Under the pieces are notes generated by a model, which saw only the letters and a program-made list of their open reading frames with translations, was not told where the DNA came from and made no database searches. The position numbers and the translations under genes are program-made. From the NCBI GenBank assembly GCA_003170325.1, contig PMZP01000040.1:1-8818 (forward strand): a DNA stretch of 8,818 nt, written 5' to 3'. Origin of the DNA: Candidatus Tayloriibacteriota bacterium (GTDB lineage Bacteria; Patescibacteriota; Minisyncoccia; Phycocordibacterales; PALSA-1337). Of this stretch, positions 7,230 through 8,818 are shown in pieces. Numbering within the stretch: the stretch's first letter is position 1; each line of letters begins with the position of its first letter.

Positions 7230-7235
7230 ATGGCC

Positions 7236-7433
7236 ATGAATAAGCACTGGTCAGTAGATGAAAAAGAGCTCGCCAAGAATCCGGAGGCTTATGCCATCTG
7301 GAAGCTTGAACAGCGCATCAATTGGGGTATCGGCGAGCGGATAATGAGCAAGATTGACCTGCTCAAATTCTGGGATCGCCTTGATATCGACCCTTGGAAA
7401 CGGAAGGCTCTGGATCTGGCGCTCTTCCCTTAA
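7236..7433 (+). CDS. Small putative antitoxin partner of the AbiEii-family toxin
   Basis: A 65-aa charged, probably helical protein (MNKHWSVDEKELAKNPEAYA at the start, ending in KALDLALFP) with no signal or membrane segment. It is Trp-rich for its size (W5, W22, W30, W46, W54), with conserved-looking patches AIWKLEQRINWG (20-31) and LLKFWDRLDIDP (42-53). I do not recognise a named family. Its role is inferred from position: it ends 6 nt before the AbiEii-type gene, and small proteins directly upstream of such toxins are commonly antitoxins. It is far smaller than classical AbiEi (about 200 aa) and shows no obvious winged-helix domain. I prefer the ATG at 7236 because the -10 box ends 6 nt before it; the in-frame ATG at 7230 abuts the -10. 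It could also be a substrate-binding or regulatory partner. Confidence 0.7.
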   Translation: MNKHWSVDEKELAKNPEAYAIWKLEQRINWGIGERIMSKIDLLKFWDRLDIDPWKRKALDLALFP

Positions 7434-7439
7434 ATAAAC

Positions 7440-8099
7440 ATGTCATCAATCCTTTCCAAGAACCAAATCGACTTGCTCTCGCTTCTTGCCAAAGAAAACA
7501 CCATAACCGATAACTTTTATCTTACCGGCGGCACGGCGCTAGCCGAATTCTATCTGCATCATCGCTTGTCGGAGGATTTGGATTTCTTTTCAGAGAATGA
7601 ATTCGAGCCCCAGGCGATTTCCGCCCTGCTAAAAAAGATCCAAAAGGCCGCAGGTATTAAAAAGGTTTCTTACGAACAAAGCTTCAATCGAAACTTATTT
7701 TTCCTGACATTGAAAGATGATTCTATTAAGACTGAATTCACCTACTTCCCTTTCACCAGAATCGACATCAAGCAGAAGTTTGGCAAGTTATCAGTCGACA
7801 GCTTGCTCGACATTGCCGTTAACAAAATCTTTACCATATACCAAAAGCCTCGTTCTCGCGATTTCATTGATCTTTACTGTATCCTTCAGGAAAAGCCTGA
7901 CTTCACAATTGATGATCTCGCCGAGAAAGCGCAGATAAAATTTGACACATTCATCGACCCACTGCAACTCGCGGCTCAATTCGTAAAGTGCCAGGAATTG
8001 AAGGACTACCCGACAATACTCAAAATGCTCGATGAGAAAGCCTGGCAATCTTTTTTCATGAATGAAGCCAAGCGACTTTCTGCACGGGATGTAAAATAA
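7440..8099 (+). CDS. AbiEii/AbiGii-family nucleotidyltransferase, putative toxin
   Basis: Member of the nucleotidyltransferase-like AbiEii family (PF08843 type), the toxin half of type IV toxin-antitoxin and abortive-infection systems; characterised relatives transfer nucleotides to RNA such as tRNA 3' ends. The 219-aa product shows the first motif LTGGTALAEFYLHHRLSEDLDFFS (28-51), read here in parts: GGTAL at 30-34 and the metal-binding acidic pair D46/D48. A third acidic position may be E99 in IKTEFTYF, where many relatives have Asp. The fourth block is NKIFTIYQKPRSRDFIDLYC (128-147), with K129, R140 and D141. All key residues appear present, so it is probably active. It follows the small partner by 6 nt with no Shine-Dalgarno. 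Hand counts give 25/60 G+C at 7441-7500 and 18/60 at 7681-7740, against 36/60 within rny (6721-6780), consistent with lateral acquisition. Confidence 0.9.
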   Translation: MSSILSKNQIDLLSLLAKENTITDNFYLTGGTALAEFYLHHRLSEDLDFFSENEFEPQAISALLKKIQKAAGIKKVSYEQSFNRNLFFLTLKDDSIKTEFTYFPFTRIDIKQKFGKLSVDSLLDIAVNKIFTIYQKPRSRDFIDLYCILQEKPDFTIDDLAEKAQIKFDTFIDPLQLAAQFVKCQELKDYPTILKMLDEKAWQSFFMNEAKRLSARDVK

Positions 8100-8118
8100 G
8101 ACGCCTCAAAAGTAATTA

Positions 8119-8140
8119 GCCTTATCCTAAGGCCTTTTTT
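8119..8140 (+). terminator. Rho-independent terminator after the AbiEii cassette
   Basis: GCCTTA (8119-8124) pairs with TAAGGC (8128-8133) across a 3-nt loop, followed by C and six T residues (8135-8140). It lies 20 nt after the stop of the putative toxin gene and closes the two-gene cassette before the strong promoter at 8151. Confidence 0.8.
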
Positions 8141-8150
8141 GCTATTTTGC

Positions 8151-8180
8151 TTGACTTTTAAGTGGCAGACGTGCTATAAT
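8151..8180 (+). promoter_or_regulatory. Strong promoter of the micro-ORF cluster
   Basis: TTGACT (8151-8156), 18-nt spacer, and a perfect extended -10 TGC-TATAAT (8172-8180): the best promoter in the window. The predicted start near 8187 gives a leader of about 80 nt before the ATG at 8268. CGTG (8170-8173) and CACG (8182-8185) flank the -10 as a short inverted repeat that might bind a regulator. Confidence 0.8.
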
Positions 8181-8221
8181 ACACGCAGATTTAACGTGGG
8201 TTCGGCTAACTAAAACAAGCC

Positions 8222-8238
8222 CTGCCAATGAATGGCAG
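8222..8238 (+). promoter_or_regulatory. Leader hairpin upstream of the 35-aa ORF
   Basis: CTGCCA (8222-8227) and TGGCAG (8233-8238) form a perfect 6-bp stem with a 5-nt loop, with no T-tract, so it is not a terminator. It leaves the Shine-Dalgarno at 8256 free. Its ascending arm can also pair with GGCAGG at 8415-8420 in the downstream hairpin. Confidence 0.4.
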
Positions 8239-8267
8239 CCACAAGGAAACGTCTGAAAGGAAAATGT

Positions 8268-8375
8268 ATGACAAGGAAACAATGGGCAGCAATTATCGTT
8301 GCGTCAGTCCTCTGCGTCGGCTTGTTCATCTCGTGCTTCGGCATTATGATCTACACAGTCGCGCGTGGAAATTGA
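8268..8375 (+). CDS. 35-aa single-pass membrane microprotein, unknown function
   Basis: The product is almost entirely one membrane helix: a basic start (MTRKQW), a hydrophobic core of about 22 residues (AAIIVASVLCVGLFISCFGIMIY, about 7-29) containing two Cys, and a short polar end (TVARGN). The positive N-terminus suggests that end is cytoplasmic. It has the only well-placed Shine-Dalgarno in the window (AAAGGA, 8256-8261, 6 nt before the ATG) and lies about 80 nt after the strongest promoter, which together make translation credible despite the size. An in-frame ATG at 8232 would give a 47-aa form with a more basic N-terminus, but that start sits in the leader hairpin and lacks a Shine-Dalgarno. 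Such peptides can be type I toxins, membrane-complex accessory subunits or leader peptides; I cannot choose. The homologous family is unknown to me. Confidence 0.6.
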   Translation: MTRKQWAAIIVASVLCVGLFISCFGIMIYTVARGN

Positions 8376-8413
8376 ACGCTCGCACCCCGCTAGCGCGACC
8401 CCACTTCAACCTC

Positions 8414-8438
8414 GGGCAGGAAATTGCGAATCCTGCCC
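8414..8438 (+). promoter_or_regulatory. Perfect 8-bp hairpin between the micro-ORFs
   Basis: GGGCAGGA (8414-8421) pairs fully with TCCTGCCC (8431-8438) around a 9-nt loop. No T-tract follows, so simple intrinsic termination is unlikely. It begins 39 nt after the stop of the 35-aa ORF and ends 9 nt before a candidate ATG at 8448, a position suited to mRNA processing, transcript protection or control of the downstream start. Confidence 0.55.
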
Positions 8439-8447
8439 ACCTCCACT

Positions 8448-8516
8448 ATGACCAAGATCGGCACAACGCAGATCGTGGCCATAGACAGAGGAAAAATCAG
8501 CTCCTTTAAATTATGA
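8448..8516 (+). CDS. Possible 22-aa peptide overlapping the next start
   Basis: A 22-codon frame (MTKIGTTQIVAIDRGKISSF, then KL) whose TGA stop overlaps the ATG of the following ORF as ATGA (8513-8516), the classic arrangement for translational coupling. No Shine-Dalgarno precedes it; the preceding 8-bp hairpin ends 9 nt upstream. It has no recognisable domain. It may be a leader peptide that lets ribosomes reach the downstream start, or chance. Confidence 0.3.
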   Translation: MTKIGTTQIVAIDRGKISSFKL

Positions 8517-8788
8517 ATTGTGTACTTAACTTCCTACTAGGCCGCCTGGGCTTTTCCCGTGTGACGGAAACCAAGATCGACCTCCGCACCCCCTTTGAAG
8601 AGGATCGAATCGTCCTGGAATCGTCTCCGCCCAAAATCCAAACTGGTCACGTGTTGGCCACGGCTGCCAAGGCAAATGGAAACACGACAGCCAGCTCGGA
8701 GCCTATCCGGCCACGGCCGCCGACCACGTACGACTACAAAGCGCGTCGGCGTGCCACGCTGATGACCTTCTATAGGGCATGCCGTTAG
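8513..8788 (+). CDS. Hypothetical basic 91-aa protein
   Basis: Not recognised. The product has a mildly hydrophobic N-terminus (MNCVLNFLLGRLGFS), an acidic/polar middle (TPFEEDRIVLESSPPK), then a Pro/Arg/Thr-rich C-terminal part (EPIRPRPPTTYDYKARRRAT) ending in FYRACR. It lacks a clear signal or membrane helix. Its start overlaps the stop of the 22-codon frame as ATGA; a purine tract (AGAGGA, 8487-8492) is 20 nt away and partly complementary to the TCCT at 8502-8505. The DNA is GC-rich (42/60 by hand at 8701-8760), so open frames arise easily here, and the opposite strand is also open over most of it. That lowers confidence. It would be the third ORF of the unit starting at 8151. Confidence 0.45.
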   Translation: MNCVLNFLLGRLGFSRVTETKIDLRTPFEEDRIVLESSPPKIQTGHVLATAAKANGNTTASSEPIRPRPPTTYDYKARRRATLMTFYRACR

Positions 8789-8801
8789 CAAAACTTACCC
8801 A

Positions 8802-8816
8802 GACCCTCCCCGGGTC
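8802..8816 (+). terminator. Hairpin at the window edge, possible terminator
   Basis: GACCC (8802-8806) pairs with GGGTC (8812-8816) around a 5-nt loop, 13 nt after the stop of the 91-aa ORF. Its position suits a terminator, but the window ends two bases later, so the presence of a T-tract cannot be seen. Confidence 0.35.
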
Positions 8817-8818
8817 GT

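Noticed and set aside
7230..7235. ATG at 7230 as start of the small antitoxin-like gene
   Set aside because: It touches the last base of the -10 box, so a transcript from this promoter would not contain it; the ATG at 7236 sits where transcription should begin.
8228..8509. 93-codon plus-strand frame overlapping the 35-aa ORF in another phase
   Set aside because: Its start lies in the leader hairpin without a Shine-Dalgarno, and its sequence is an Arg/His-rich jumble typical of an out-of-phase reading. The frame with the membrane helix and a good Shine-Dalgarno is preferred.
8537..8791. 84-codon minus-strand frame opposite the 91-aa ORF
   Set aside because: Open because the DNA is GC-rich. 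No promoter or Shine-Dalgarno was found for it, and it would oppose the strong promoter at 8151.
1..8818. Alternative genetic code with UGA as glycine
   Set aside because: rsmE and the 35-aa ORF end at TGA in the expected places, and no core gene has an internal TGA.
1..8818. CRISPR array, tRNA, rRNA or insertion sequence
   Set aside because: No regularly spaced repeats, no cloverleaf or rRNA-like segments and no transposase or terminal inverted repeats were found by eye on either strand.

Overview
The window reads as a contig piece from an uncultivated bacterium, most likely a member of the Candidate Phyla Radiation / Patescibacteria (Parcubacteria-like). This is inferred from style, not from a marker gene. 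The hints are a trigger factor without its PPIase domain, an alanine- and threonine-rich exported protein next to a proline-rich single-pass membrane protein, compact genes, almost no Shine-Dalgarno sequences, and several promoters whose -10 box lies only 6-7 nt before the ATG. TGA is used as a normal stop (rsmE and a 35-aa ORF), so the UGA-glycine code of Gracilibacteria/SR1 does not apply.

Layout. (1) 1-1419: the C-terminal two thirds of a membrane-bound proton-pumping pyrophosphatase (hppA), cut by the left window edge, with the K+-independent signature. (2) 1430-2776: a promoter and two rightward genes of unknown function, a secreted Ala/Thr-rich helical protein and a proline-rich single-pass membrane protein, closed by a weak hairpin terminator at 2798-2831. 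(3) 2835-3998: trigger factor behind a promoter that predicts a leaderless mRNA. (4) 5454-4035, leftward: clpP then rsmE, a likely two-gene operon from a second leaderless promoter, convergent with trigger factor. (5) 5420-5673: divergent clpP/rny intergenic region with an 11-bp direct repeat and a hairpin next to the rny start. (6) 5674-7203: rny (RNase Y). (7) 7221-8140: a two-gene cassette of a 65-aa putative antitoxin and an AbiEii-family nucleotidyltransferase toxin, visibly AT-richer than rny, with its own extended -10 promoter and a good terminator. (8) 8151-8818: the strongest promoter in the window, driving a string of very small unrecognised ORFs (35 aa membrane peptide, possible 22 aa peptide, 91 aa basic protein) with hairpins between them; the right edge cuts a further hairpin.

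The core genes (H+-PPase, trigger factor, ClpP, RsmE, RNase Y) cover energy coupling, nascent-chain folding, protein turnover, rRNA methylation and mRNA turnover. The accessory part is the toxin-antitoxin-like cassette and the micro-ORF cluster at the right end. The two best candidates for something undescribed are the micro-ORF cluster (8151-8818) and the AbiEii toxin paired with a 65-aa protein much smaller than classical AbiEi.
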